This document shows positions 21,999 to 33,283 of a stretch of DNA of 64,000 bases, in pieces (position 1 is the first letter of the stretch; each line of letters opens with the position of its first letter). The notes beneath the pieces are model-generated. The model was given only the letters and a program-made list of their open reading frames with translations. It was not told the origin of the DNA and made no database searches. Source of the stretch: Paraconiothyrium sp. Pb-2020 (taxonomy: Eukaryota; Ascomycota; Dothideomycetes; Pleosporales; Didymosphaeriaceae); the NCBI GenBank assembly GCA_022419385.1, contig JAJUBI010000006.1:1302001-1366000 (forward strand). The letters run 5' to 3'. The position numbers were made by a program, and so were the translations under genes.

Positions 21999-24900
21999 AT
22001 GGAGTCGATAGAAACGCAGCTTCTCAACAAATACAACATACCCACGCTTTTCCCCGCGCAATGGCCTGAAGAGAAAGACAACAGCTCCGATTCGGAGGAC
22101 GATGCGTCCGCAGCGCAACGCTCGCAGACGTCACAGCCCGTCCGCCGCAGTAAGAGCCGGTTCAGCGTGCTGGAGCCAAGCGGTAGCTTCACGCGGAAGA
22201 GAGACGGCGTGGAGAAGACGAAGGAGGGCGTGGAGAATCTGGTGCAGAAGGATGAGCAGGATCCGCTGGGAACGTATCCGAGTGTCGTGCAGGTGCTGCG
22301 GCAGCGGGGTCTAGCGGTGGAGGACGATGTGAAGCTGAGTACGCGTGCACCGGAGGCACTTGCAATGTTCAAGGACACTAATCTGCTTTTGTAGGAAAAC
22401 CGATTCCTCCTCAGCTCGACTACATTCTCGCCCTCGCTATTCCTATCCAACGTTCATAGCTCTGCATCCACCGATTCCTTGTTATCAGGTCTCGACTTCC
22501 TTTCCCGTAGCATCGAGAAGAAATCCGCATCCCTTAAAGTCCTCGTGGAAGCGAACTTTGAACGGTTCGTAGGCGCGAAGGCGACGATCGACAGGGTATA
22601 CAGCGAGATGCGCGCGGACGGACAGGAGGCGCCAGAACCCCCTCCAAGTCCTAGCCGACGACCGGGGCACTCGCGCGGTCCCAGTCGGAGCAGGTTCTCA
22701 GCACGGCCGAGGGGGGCCAGCGCAACTCTGACACCGCAAGCAGTTGCCCAAGCAAATGGTGAAAAGAAGAAGAACGCGCTGGTCAAGGAGAGCGAATACG
22801 GCGTGCACGGGATCAAAGTACCGCTCACCGAAGTGGCAGTCAAAGCGGAAGAAGTATGGGGCCCCGCTCTGGGCGGAAAGGATAAAGAAGACACGCTCAA
22901 AGAGATCCTATCTTCCGTAGAGAAAAATCGCGGACTGTTCGAGGTGGGATCTGCGATCCAAGATGCGATTCGCCGGAAAGACCACGAGACGATAGTGGAA
23001 GAGTACACGCGAGCGCGAAAGTTCGCCGAGGATACACGCTATATCGTGGAGCAAGCCTCTTATTCGAAGACGCCACTTACGGATTCGCAAATCCATCAGA
23101 TCATTGTCACGGCGAGGATGTGGGCCGATGTCGAGCACCAGGTTGAAACTTTCAAGCGGGATGCGTGGAAGCGGCTCACGGCTACGCATTTCACGAGGCA
23201 TGTGTCTGGCACTGAACAGTCAAAGGAGCAGTATATGGAGCTTATTTCCATCATGCTAGAGCTGGGTGTAGAAGATAGTCCAATCTGGGTATGGCTGCTC
23301 TCGCGATACGAGCATCTACGGAAGCGACTCCTCGAAAGCTGTGATCGTGCACGAATGGAGATCGAGTTCTTGAGGCGCCTGTTAGGGAACCAGCCAAAAC
23401 CAAGTTTAAAGACTCTACTGAAACACTTGAGGGCAGTCCCAACCAACAGCAAGATCACTGCCGAACCAGCGAAACTGGATACATTAAAAACGATCGAGTT
23501 CTGGGAGTATATGCATGCTTCGATGACGGCCCTACTCGCCGCAAATGGCGGCATACTGGGCGAGATCGTGGAGTACTGGGACATTGCACAATCGTTCATT
23601 GATGGAAAAGCGCAGAAATCGCTCCCCATGGGCTTCAACAACCAGTCATCTGTGCATCATAACCTCTCTCCTAGCAACGTAACCGAACTTGAGAAGGGCA
23701 TTACGGAGCTAGTGAACATCATTCGGGAACATCTTTTTTCATTTTGCAGAACCGCCCATCGAGGACATCACTTCGCTTTACTCGCCGTTGCCTACGAGTC
23801 CATACCCCTACTACACCACGGACACCCTTAAGTGCAGCGCTGAGTCCAACAATGGGCTCAAAGTTCCGCTTCGACCCAAATAGCGCCCCACCGCCTTCAC
23901 CCAAGAGGGGTGATGCTTGGGAGAAATATGCATTCTGGCCGCCGCACTCGAACGCACTCTCGGGTTCCAACTACCTAGCGAAGTCACTGGTGCTCATTGG
24001 CACGGCTGCAAACGAGCTCGCTTCGTTGCGTCTCAGCCAGACTGGGTCGACCGTCCGCCTCGACGAAGCTCTCCGTGTCCTCGTTGGAGGTGTGCGTGAG
24101 CGCTGTGTGCAGGCCGTGTGTGCAGCATGGAACACGGATGCCGAAAGCCTGAAAGTGCTTGAAGACTGGACGCGAGATGTGATCGCAAAGACAAACCACA
24201 ATGCCAACCCGCTTTCTAGCCGTGCAAAGCTTTTTGCTCAACAATCTCCAAAAGATCATGTACGTTGAGGCCTCGAGCAAGACGGCAGTGGATGTTCTGG
24301 TTCCACCGAGCAGTAAGCTGCTACAGATGGTTAGGAGCCAGTTCGTGACGAGCTTTATAGAACATTGAGTGGCATGGTGGAATGCGCAGAGAAGGGGCGA
24401 GCGGCTTAGGCAAAGACTTCGAAATCAAGAGTGACGACCTGACCGTAGACGATGAGGAAGGTCGTAATGGAGGCTGGGGAAAAGTCGACGCAAGCAAGAG
24501 GGTAAGCTTTCCCATTTCACACCTCTACCTCAACCACACTGGCTTTGTTATATGCTAACACACCTCTAGTCCATCCGCCTCCTCCTCACCCTCTCGAACA
24601 TGACTTCCTTCCAAACCGAGATTACTCCGCAACTCATCACCCTCTTCGAAACCCTCTTCTCCGTCTCACTGACCGACGAATCCAAGAAAAATCGACGGTG
24701 TCCTCCCCAACTCGACGCTCAGCTTTTCAAATCCTACAACCAGCCTCATGCCGCCCGCATCGCCGGCACCATCGAAGCCGGTATTTCTCTCCACAATGGG
24801 CACCCCCGTCCTCACCCGGAAAATCTGTTGCAGACCGTCAGCCCTCCCCATACGTCTTCACCATCCTCCTTGGCCTCGTCCTCGTCCATACAGAGGTCAG

Positions 24901-25252
24901 CACCACTTCACCTCCCCTAACCCCCCGCATCCTCCGCGCCCTCTTCGAAGCTACCACCACCTCCCTCATCAAGACCTTCAATGACCCGCGCCTCTCCAAC
25001 ATCAACCTCCAAGCACTTATGCAGGCGACCCTGGACGTGGAATTTATGGCGCAGACGCTGGCGAGCTACACTACCGAGGCGGCGAGCGCGACCCAGACGG
25101 AGATTTACCAGGTGCTGGATGGAAAGACGGATAATGAGGCTAGGGTTAGATTGCAAGGGGAACTAGGGAATTTGAGGGGCACGCTGAAGGCTTTGAGGGA
25201 GGGGACAAGAGTGGAGTTTAGTTGTTTTAGGAGGGAGAAGGGACCGCGGTAG
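21999..25252 (+). CDS. SEC5: Exocyst subunit Sec5, several single-base frame breaks
   Basis: A subunit of the exocyst, which tethers secretory vesicles at sites of polarised growth. The start at 21999 gives MESIETQLLNKYNIPTLFP. Probable introns are 22329-22394 (GTGAAG donor) and 24502-24569. Family blocks are easy to follow: NRFLLSSTTFSP, FERFVGAKATID, QKSLPMGFNNQSSVHHNLSP, EPPIEDITSLYSP, GSKFRFDPN, RERCVQAVCAAWNTDAE, LLQMVRSQFVTSF, and at the end ALMQATLDVEFMAQTL and TDNEARVRLQ. From about 23.73 kb the reading frame changes repeatedly. Breaks fall at or near T6 at 23734-23739, C4 at 23805-23808, 24175-24205, TTT at 24354-24356, G4 at 24394-24397, a compensating pair at 24687-24708 and 24784-24792. 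Between breaks the protein is well conserved with no stops. An intact product would have about 1040 residues. SEC5 is essential in yeast, so local sequence errors are more likely than a dead gene. Confidence 0.88.
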
Positions 25253-25563
25253 AGGTGTGGTATGGGAGATAGTCTGGTAGAGGCGATGTTGCGTAGAGCG
25301 ATTCATACTGTGAAGTATTACTGCCCCGCCATGTCATCAGTGCATCCTATCGGGACTACAGGCTCCAGTGATATGTGATACAAGTACACGGTCCCCGTGA
25401 CTGCTCGTCTTCGACCTAGGACTAAACTGGCCAATGGTCTATTGTATATGATTCAAAGCTTGGAGGATCTTTCGGCAGCAATCCATCAGTCTTTGTTTAT
25501 CGGACTGCTTATCGAAGCCCCAGTAGTTCGCATCCTTCCTGAGCCATAAGCTGCTCACCCGCT
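25253..25563. other. Intergenic, convergent 3' flanks
   Basis: 311 bp between the ends of SEC5 and the ankyrin-type fragment. Nothing was recognised. Confidence 0.5.
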
Positions 25564-26364
25564 TTAGGTTTTTATCCCACGCTTCGCACGCAAGTCCGGA
25601 ATAGCCATTTCGTCCTCAATCGCATCAAGCCTTGCACCAGCTTGTATCATACTCCACGAGGCCTCGGCGATTCGTAAGTCGTCTTCGAAGTTGACAGATT
25701 TAGACACGAGGTCCTGGGATGCGTCGGCGAGATCATATAGCCAAGATCTCCAAGTCGTAGTGGACCCGCCTGACAGGATTGAAAATTCCTCGTTTGGATC
25801 GGCCCCTAAATCAAGAAGCATATGTACAGTCTCCACAGATGGGCTCAATTGGAAGCCACGTATATGTTGTATCAAAAGCTGTTTGGTCGCATGATACAGC
25901 AGAGGATATGGAGAAGTTTGGCTATTGACGTGTTGCGTTTGCGAGGTTCTGAAAGTTCGCAAATCCCGTTCACGGACAAACTTCACCAGACCACACTCCA
26001 CGGCTAGAAGCAATGTCGCATGGTCCAATGAAACACGGTACTGACCGTTGCCAAAGAGAACGATTTGCTCCTCGCTGTCATCTCCGGTCGGCATTACATT
26101 GAAACCAGGTTCAAGAAGCGGTGGTTCCTTTGCATAGTTACAAGTACGCCGCATGAGCAAAAGCCCAAGTGTGAGACACCTTAACACATCTGCCAATTGA
26201 GAAGGCGCTATGTCATGTACATACCGGACATAGCCAAAGGCCTCACAGAAAAGATCACTAACCGCAGTGAGTGATCCTTCCTCAAGGTATAGAAGGTATG
26301 CCGACTTGTAGGTTAAGACTGTACTTGCTTCGAAATCTTGATCATTGGTTTGCAAACAGTCCAT
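25564..26364 (-). CDS. Ankyrin-type hypothetical protein, probably a C-terminal fragment
   Basis: The frame gives 266 residues from the first ATG at 26364 and is open further upstream to about 26400. The clearest motif is one ankyrin unit, SVETVHMLLDLGADPNEEFS, followed by a Trp-rich TTTWRSWLYDL and another stretch ending in MIQAGARLDA. Similar tails close the large NACHT- or HET-associated proteins common in fungi, but no NACHT, HET or Goodbye domain can be found upstream on this strand. A possible splice acceptor lies just before the frame (TGTAG at about 26408), so a missing 5' exon is possible. I therefore treat it as a hypothetical or remnant gene. No function is claimed. Confidence 0.5.
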   Translation of the reverse strand: MDCLQTNDQDFEASTVLTYKSAYLLYLEEGSLTAVSDLFCEAFGYVRYVHDIAPSQLADVLRCLTLGLLLMRRTCNYAKEPPLLEPGFNVMPTGDDSEEQIVLFGNGQYRVSLDHATLLLAVECGLVKFVRERDLRTFRTSQTQHVNSQTSPYPLLYHATKQLLIQHIRGFQLSPSVETVHMLLDLGADPNEEFSILSGGSTTTWRSWLYDLADASQDLVSKSVNFEDDLRIAEASWSMIQAGARLDAIEDEMAIPDLRAKRGIKT

Positions 26365-27505
26365 CGCCCACACTTCCGGGATTTTGAGGAAGTCGAACAC
26401 TGTTCCTACAGAATACGAAGGATTTGAGATTGACGCCTATCCTGATGATAAGGGAACGGCGTCATGAGATGGAAGTACGGGAAGTAGAATACCGGGAGTT
26501 ATAAGCCACGCAAATGCTGTCTGCCTGTCAAGGCTGACCCTTCCGGGGCTCAGCCTTTGGCTCACGCAACCCCGCACAAGTGCCTAATGTGGCGCTGTAT
26601 CATTAGTAGATGATAGCAAGATTTATAGCGATGAATTTCTAAAGCCGAGGGTCTAGTCTGCCTACAAAAAGGTGGCAATCTCCTGCAGATCTCGAAGAAG
26701 TTGGAGGAGCACCTGTATGAATGCATGGCAAGAGTGAGGCTAGCCTGAAGAATAGCCTCTCCGCCCTAAAGAAACAAACACTCCACACTGAACGTCACAT
26801 TTCCAGTAGAAGATCCAAAATTGGACGCCTTCTTGCGTAGTAAAGTGTGAGCCTAATGGGAGGGAGAACGAACAGAGTGTTATTGAGACGAGCGATATCA
26901 ACTCTCTCTCCCGCATACTTAATACCGGGGAACAGGATATCGCTCGTAAGTCTACAGATCTAGCATCACCTCCTTCATTCAACAAGAACGTCAATGCCGG
27001 CCTGGTTTCAGATGCGGCATTGACTCTGCCTAGCGTAAAGGAGCGGAGGCTGTCTCCGCGCCATCGTGTGATGAGCTGTGATTCGGAGCGGCTGAACGGT
27101 CTTCCGAGCCGCAGCTTGAAGTAAGTCAGACGTGAAGCGGAGGACGCTGACAGATCCAACGCTTGAAAGCAATCTTCGCAGTAATCGATACGATTGGAGT
27201 ACATGAAATGGTTGATGCCAAACGGACAAGCCCTTGGAGGCTTTGACAAGTCTCTAGCGCACCCCGTTCCGTCATAGCCCCGTCTCCACAGTCAGATCCG
27301 CAGCAGCGCGCATAGCAACCCTCCGCAAGCTCCCCCACGCATTGTTAGCTGTGGACTACTAGGGACACCCAGCCATGGGCCATACTTCGAAATGCTTTTA
27401 AGATCAATACGCACTTACTTGCACTATTAATACGATTGTCCATCCCTACTTCCGTCCTCCCGCGCGTTGTCAGGAGCTCCCCGAGAGCTTCTTACGGCAG
27501 GCACC
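26365..27505. other. Intergenic, no firm gene
   Basis: 1.1 kb between the fragment and EXO70. A minus-strand open frame at 26740-27249 lacks an ATG at its 5' end and resembles nothing known. It may be remnant coding DNA or chance. Confidence 0.45.
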
Positions 27506-29536
27506 ATGGTTGGCCCGCGTAAAGGCGCCTTCGCCGAGGAGGCCGCCGAAGTCGAAGTGCTCGAAGCAAACATTGAGAAGATGAAGACCTTGACGAAGAA
27601 AATCCAAGCCTCGCGGAACCGGTTGGAGACGAGCGGGAAGGCGATGAACGAAGCTATGGCACCGATCTATGGAAACACGGCAAAGCTACAAACTACGAAT
27701 CGTAGTACGTGGGACGAAATTAGATGATGTCCAAAGGCTGACACGGCTTGTAGATATCGACAGGATACTGGATGCAATCGACAAGCTGCGAGCACCTCTA
27801 GACCAGTCAAACCGGGAGGACCGCATCATAAACAAGGGGTACATTGGGCTTAGACATAATTCATACAATATACTGACATAGGCAGCCTCCGAAACGTTGA
27901 CCTACAAGACTATATAGCCTCACTTGGTCGCACCAGCCAGTCCCTCGCAGAACTCAGGCGAACGAATATGCGCGAAAACCAACAAGCCGTTGCGGAGATG
28001 AGCGCTCTTTTGAAGCGCGGATTAAGAGAACTGGAGGACGCATTCAGAGACATCTTGCGAGAAAGCTGCAGACAGACTGTCGTACCTCTGGAATACGTAA
28101 TGAAGAGTACGCATTTTCCCTGTTTGGCAGACTCATGTTAATGTCTGTAGATAATCCGTTCCCTACTATACCACAAACAGCTCTCAACATTACGCCTCAT
28201 CAATACCCATATTTCCAATACCTTTGCGCAGATATTCACAATCAGACGTGCGCGAAACACCCACCCAGAAGATACGCGGAGGTCAGAGGCGAATACGTGA
28301 CCAGATCATTACAGGACTTTATCCGCAGCGTCAATCAACACGGCCAAGAAGGTGACGGCGGATGCTATCTACAGAAAGGGTACCAATGGTATCGGAATCT
28401 ACGCGCAGGGAATGGAGGGCTTGTTCGTCGCTGAATACGACAACATCACCAACATCTTTCCTCGCGATGAGTGGACAACAGTCTGCGGAGCAACTTGTGC
28501 TGCACCGCTTGCCGATTTCACCAAGACCTTGCGCGAGCTTAATGGTCACATCCAGAGGAACTTGATGACAGATTGCTTCTTAGGATATGAAATCGTTGAC
28601 ATCGCATCCAGATTATCGATGCGTTTAGAGCAGAGAATGTCTGCATTGAGGCGGCCGATCCAAGACAGCATCAAGCCTATACGTGAGACTTCGAAGGCAT
28701 CGATGAACAAATTACTAGAGGATACAAGGGCACGGATCCAAACACTTGTTGCTCTTCCGATGGATGGTGCAGCCGTACCTGTAACGACATCGACCATGAC
28801 CCGGCTACAGGAGATGACCAACTATCTCAGCCCCATTAGCTCTATACTTGCATCGCTAGGCGATGGAGGGTGGAAGTCGAGTGCGAACACAGGATCATCA
28901 TCATCGCTTCCATTAGACGTCGGACCCGACGGTCAGCGGCTATTTGAGCATTACGCATCCGATACAATCGAAACTCTGTTGCAAAACTTAGACGGCAAGT
29001 CCCGAGCTTTGATGAAGAACAAGAGCTTACAGGGAGTATTCCTGAGCAACAACGCTGCCATCGTGGAGCGCATGATACGGTCGTCAGAATTGGCACCTCT
29101 GATGGAGGATTACATGCAGAAGAAGCTGGAACCTTGGAAGAAGAAGGCGTCGTCGTGGTATCTAGAAGCTTGGCGAGAACCCTCGGGCTATCTGCTCGAT
29201 GTCCAATACACTAACCGGAAAGAACGGCCGCAATCGAGCACCGCAGGATCTGCCGACTCAGTGGCCATTGTCAAGGCTCTTGGTTCGAAAGATAAGGACG
29301 CGATCAAAGAAAAGTTCAAGAGCTTCAACACAAGCTTCGAGGAGCTATCTCAACGACACAAGTCGTACAAGATGGAGCGCGAGGTGCGGATGCATCTCGG
29401 CAAGGAGGTGCAGAACATCATGGAGCCTTTATACAGCCGCTTCTGGGACAGATACCACGAGATCGACAAGGGCAAAGGGAAGTATGTCAAGTACAGCAAG
29501 GTCGAGCTGGGACAGGCTCTGTCTGGACTGTCGTGA
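27506..29536 (+). CDS. EXO70: Exocyst subunit Exo70, one frame break
   Basis: The exocyst subunit that binds PI(4,5)P2 and Rho GTPases at the plasma membrane. Exons are 27506-27704, 27754-27838, 27886-28106 and 28151-29536, with introns of 49, 47 and 44 bp. The start MVGPRKGAFAEEAAEVE opens an N-terminal coiled coil. Family blocks are NIDRILDAIDKLR, RKGTNGIGIYAQGMEGLFVAEYDNI, LQGVFLSNNAAIVERMIRSS and the C-terminal basic lipid-binding end RFWDRYHEIDKGKGKYVKYSK. One frame break lies near the GG at 28314-28315: before it the protein reads YVTRSLQ, after it TLSAASINTAKKVTADAIYRKG. Removing one base gives exactly 630 codons (629 residues), the normal fungal length. SEC5 lies 2.3 kb upstream on the same strand. 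Confidence 0.92.
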
Positions 29537-30498
29537 AGTAATACTTGAGGCGTTGGGCGTGCTTTTCGCAGAATACCCTTGGTTTCAGTCTTCAGGCTGG
29601 TGGTTGGATAATGCGCAGGGTAATTGGAGATTTGGAAGGCAGGTGCGGCACACGTGCTATTGGACGCGGCAGCGACGACTGCTGTTTTGCTTGGCGTTGA
29701 GCCAGCAGTGGTGCCACGATGGTCGTTGAGGTCTGCGGCTTGAGTGAGCGGCGCGAATAGAGGCCTGCGGAATAGTAACACCAGCGCCGCAGTCGTACAT
29801 CATACATCTACTGAGAGCCCAGCTCAGCCTGGCGCAACGCCAGACTCGGACAATATACTCACCCAAATTTCGCACTGGGGCTCGCTTCCGCACGTGATGT
29901 ATCCTATCTGGGCAGGGGCGCTACGCGACAGCTTCGTGCTGCAGCTGCATAACGGCGCACAGAGCCAGGCGCACACAACAGAAAGCTGTCAATTACTGCC
30001 TGCACACGTCTCTCTCTATTATCCTGCCACCTGCTCTGCAAGATTCATACCCACTCTTTACACCGAGACCGGTGCTGCGCTTGCGGGGAATTTGAGCTAG
30101 CGCCCATTGCTTGGTGCTCCAACGCTGTTCCCAATCCCTGCGCGGACCCCTTTCCTCAAGCTCCAGGAGCGCACCACGCCTTCTCCAGCACAACAGCAGA
30201 CTCTACCCCACCACGCCATCGCCGTCCGCGCCCCGACGTCGACTGCTCTACTCCATTGCTTTGCGTGCAACCATCGCTCAGCAAGCATACCTACCACTCA
30301 CTGGTACGTCGCCGCCCCGACCTCCGTCCCGACATTTTTCTCCAGGTTTCGGCCTGGTCCTCGTGTCGCACCTTCGTCTTGTTTGTTCTATCAACAAGTC
30401 GCCCCATCATCCTCTGAAGTTTGTGCTGACCTGAAGCTTTGCTCTGCAGGAGTCACTCCTTGACGACATTATCTCTGCGTTCGCTGTCCACCGTTCAC
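29537..30498. other. Intergenic, septin promoter and leader
   Basis: No gene. Pyrimidine-rich stretches from about 30120 to 30390 are typical of a highly expressed fungal leader. Confidence 0.5.
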
Positions 30499-32185
30499 CA
30501 TGGGTAAGGAGTCCCTCCCGATCGAGCATCTATCCAGCCATTGTACTACGCAGCACTATGCCCAACCGTTTTTTCACTGGCGGCGCAATTATTATAACCT
30601 GTAGTCGCTTCATAACGGGTGTGGCCGCGCTGATATCGCTGTCCCTGCAAACGCATCTCGCCTGTAGACGTCGACACCCGCTAATATGCACACAGCATCC
30701 AACGGCGCGTCCCCGACGGCCCCTACGCGTGCGTCCCCGTCGCCGCCTACCTCGGCTGGATCGAACCTGGTCGAGCAGATGAATGCGGTACACAGCCAGC
30801 AGGCCTCGGCCCCGGCTCCTACAACAATCTCGTCAAAGGATCCCAAGGCGGCTGCTGCGGCCGCAAGCGATATGAACATCGTCCGTAGGAAACTCACCGG
30901 ATACGTTGGTTTTGCGAACCTGCCCAATCAGTGGCATCGCAAGAGTGTGCGCAAGGGATTCAACTTCAACGTCATGGTGGTCGGTGCGTACTTGTGAGCT
31001 CCAACGGTTGGAAGCTATATCTCTAACATCTTCTAATAGGTGAATCTGGCCTCGGAAAGTCCACGCTGGTGAACACTCTTTTTAACACGTCCCTCTACCC
31101 GCCCAAGGAGCGCAAGCCCCCAAGTCTCGATATCTCCAAGACTGTCGCCATTCAGTCGATTAGCGCCGACATCGAGGAGAACGGCGTTCGCCTGAGATTG
31201 ACTGTCGTTGACACACCCGGTTTTGGAGACTACATCAACAATGATGAGTCTTGGGACCCCATTGTTAAGAACATTGAGCAACGATTTGACGCCTACCTTG
31301 ACCAAGAGAATAAGGTGAACCGCATGAACATCGTGGACAACCGTATCCACGCCGTCGTATTCTTCATCCAGCCTACCGGCCACTCATTGAAGCCTCTCGA
31401 TGTTGAGGTCATGAAGAAACTGCACACCAAGGTCAACTTGATTCCCGTCATTGCCAAGGCGGATACTCTGACCGACGAGGAGATCGCAGCGTTTAAGGCT
31501 AGGGTATGTGGCTACAATACACTGTCAGATCTGCGCTAACAGGGCCTAGATTCTCGCGGACATTGAACACAACAAGATTCAGATCTTTGAGGGCCCTCGC
31601 TATGAGCTCGACGACGAGGAGACGATCGCCGAGAACGCCGAGATCATGTCCAAGGTTCCTTTCGCTGTCGTTGGCGCCAACGCTGAGGTCAGCACCGCCG
31701 ATGGCCGCAAGGTTCGTGGGCGTCGGTACCCGTGGGGAGTCATCGAGGTCGACAACGAAGAGCATTGCGACTTCGTCAAGCTGCGCCAGATGCTGATCAG
31801 AACCCACATGGAGGAGCTCAAGGAGCACACCAACAACCAGCTGTACGAGAACTACCGTTCCGACAAGCTCACCGCAATGGGTGTCCAGCAAGACTCCAGC
31901 GTGTTCAAGGAGATCAACCCGGCGGTCAAGCAGGAGGAGGAGCGCTCGCTACACGAGGCCAAGCTCGCCAAGATGGAAATGGAAATGAAGATGGTCTTCC
32001 AACAAAAGGTTGCGGAGAAGGAGAGCAAGCTACGACAGAGCGAAGAAGAGCTGTACGCCCGACACAGGGAAATGAAGGAGCAGCTGGAACGGCAACGACA
32101 GGAGCTGGAGGAGAAGAAGACGCGCATCGAGCAAGGACGGCCTCTCGAAGAGAAGGGCAAGAGGAAGGGTTTCTCGCTCCGTTAA
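30499..32185 (+). CDS. aspB: Septin, Cdc3/AspB type
   Basis: A GTP-binding filament protein of septin rings and collars. Exons are 30499-30502, 30696-30983, 31040-31503 and 31550-32185, giving 463 residues. The first coding exon is only ATGG, followed by a perfect GTAAGG donor, and splicing reads M-A-S-N-G-A-S. An in-frame ATG at 30686, inside the end of that intron, is an alternative start giving MHTASNG. The GTPase domain shows the P-loop GESGLGKST at 98-106, G3 DTPGFGD and G4 AKAD. A polybasic/MNIVRRKLTGYVGFANLPNQ block lies before it, which is typical of this orthologue. The last 80 or so residues are a strong coiled coil rich in Glu, Gln, Lys and Arg, ending KRKGFSLR. The frame is intact. 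Confidence 0.95.
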
Positions 32186-33283
32186 GAGGTTGGGTTCTCA
32201 TGACGATGGGGGCTTGCGCTCCCCAGCCTCGACAACTCTTCCGGCAGAAAACTCGGGCAAGCCTCTTCTCCCTTCTCATATCCTATTTATCAAACCTTGT
32301 AATTTGCTCTCGGTTGCCGACACCACAGGTGCTGCCGGCGACAGATAATAGCTGGCGGAGCGGGCCTTGGAGGAGGACTGAAGGGCCGAGCGGTGTCATC
32401 TCATTGGTTTAGTTGCTTCGGTTGTTGATTGATACCAGCAGCATTGCACTCCTTCCGCTTCCCCTTTCCCCTTTGCGGTACTTTATTATTTTTTAGAAGA
32501 CGGGCAGATGTAGTTTTGGGTGGCGTGGACAGGAGCTTCTTTTCGTGTATTTTACACATCATCCTAGTAGCGAAATGGTTTCTTTTGTACAAGCATGTGA
32601 TCACAATGACGATGGGTGACGAGTGACAAGTGAAGATGGTTCCAAGGTTCGCGTCAGCAACTAGATGATGTGCCGGGAGAGCACGCAAGTAGCACATGGG
32701 ACGCTGGCGCGGCTGAGGGTGATCGCCAGGGTGCGTGGCCCGTGCTTTAGCAAGAGCGGGTGGGCGTGAAGCATTTCGTCACCAACGCAGAGGGCGGAAT
32801 TTCTGGTTTCCTGCCTTGCCTTGCCGGCGCTACGTGCAGCCCCATATAGCCCTACCCCTCCTCCTCTGCACGAGCACTCTATCGCATCGCATCCCACTTT
32901 GCTACTTCCATCAGCTGAGTTTGCTGCAGCTTCCTCGAGCTCCGACAAACGTACCCCGCTGGTAAGTGAGTGCCCACTGCAGTCACGCACCGACCGCGTC
33001 ATAACGCATCGGGTGCCGTGTGTCAAACGACCAGCTCGGCCACCAAGCAAACTGCTCCGGGCTCTGGACACATTGCATTTTCCAACCTTTCCAACCCTGC
33101 TCTTCAAGCACCAGTCACTGCTGCGCAGCTCCTGTGAGCTTCAAGTCCATTCTCGACCCCGCGCATTGGCCCGGGGAACTGCCACCTCTACCAGACAAAG
33201 AGAGCTCCGCTGACGCACAAACTGTTCGCTCCAGACCCCACACACACGACACCGAAATCGCCAGCTACCATCAACATCAAATC
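32186..33283. other. Intergenic between septin and Pom33 genes
   Basis: 1.1 kb holding the septin 3' flank and the promoter and leader of the next gene. Only short frames without recognisable product. Confidence 0.5.

Noticed and set aside
22339..22394. Alternative SEC5 intron using the GTACGC donor at 22339
   Set aside because: The resulting phase does not lead into NRFLLSSTTFSP. The GTGAAG donor at 22329 does.
23710..23748. A 38 nt intron (GTGAAC to TGCAG) to explain the first SEC5 break
   Set aside because: Too short for a fungal intron, and it would remove the conserved NIIREHLFSF block.
26740..27249. Minus-strand frame of about 169 residues with a Cys-rich start
   Set aside because: No ATG at its 5' end and no similarity to a known family. 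Kept only as a note under the intergenic entry.
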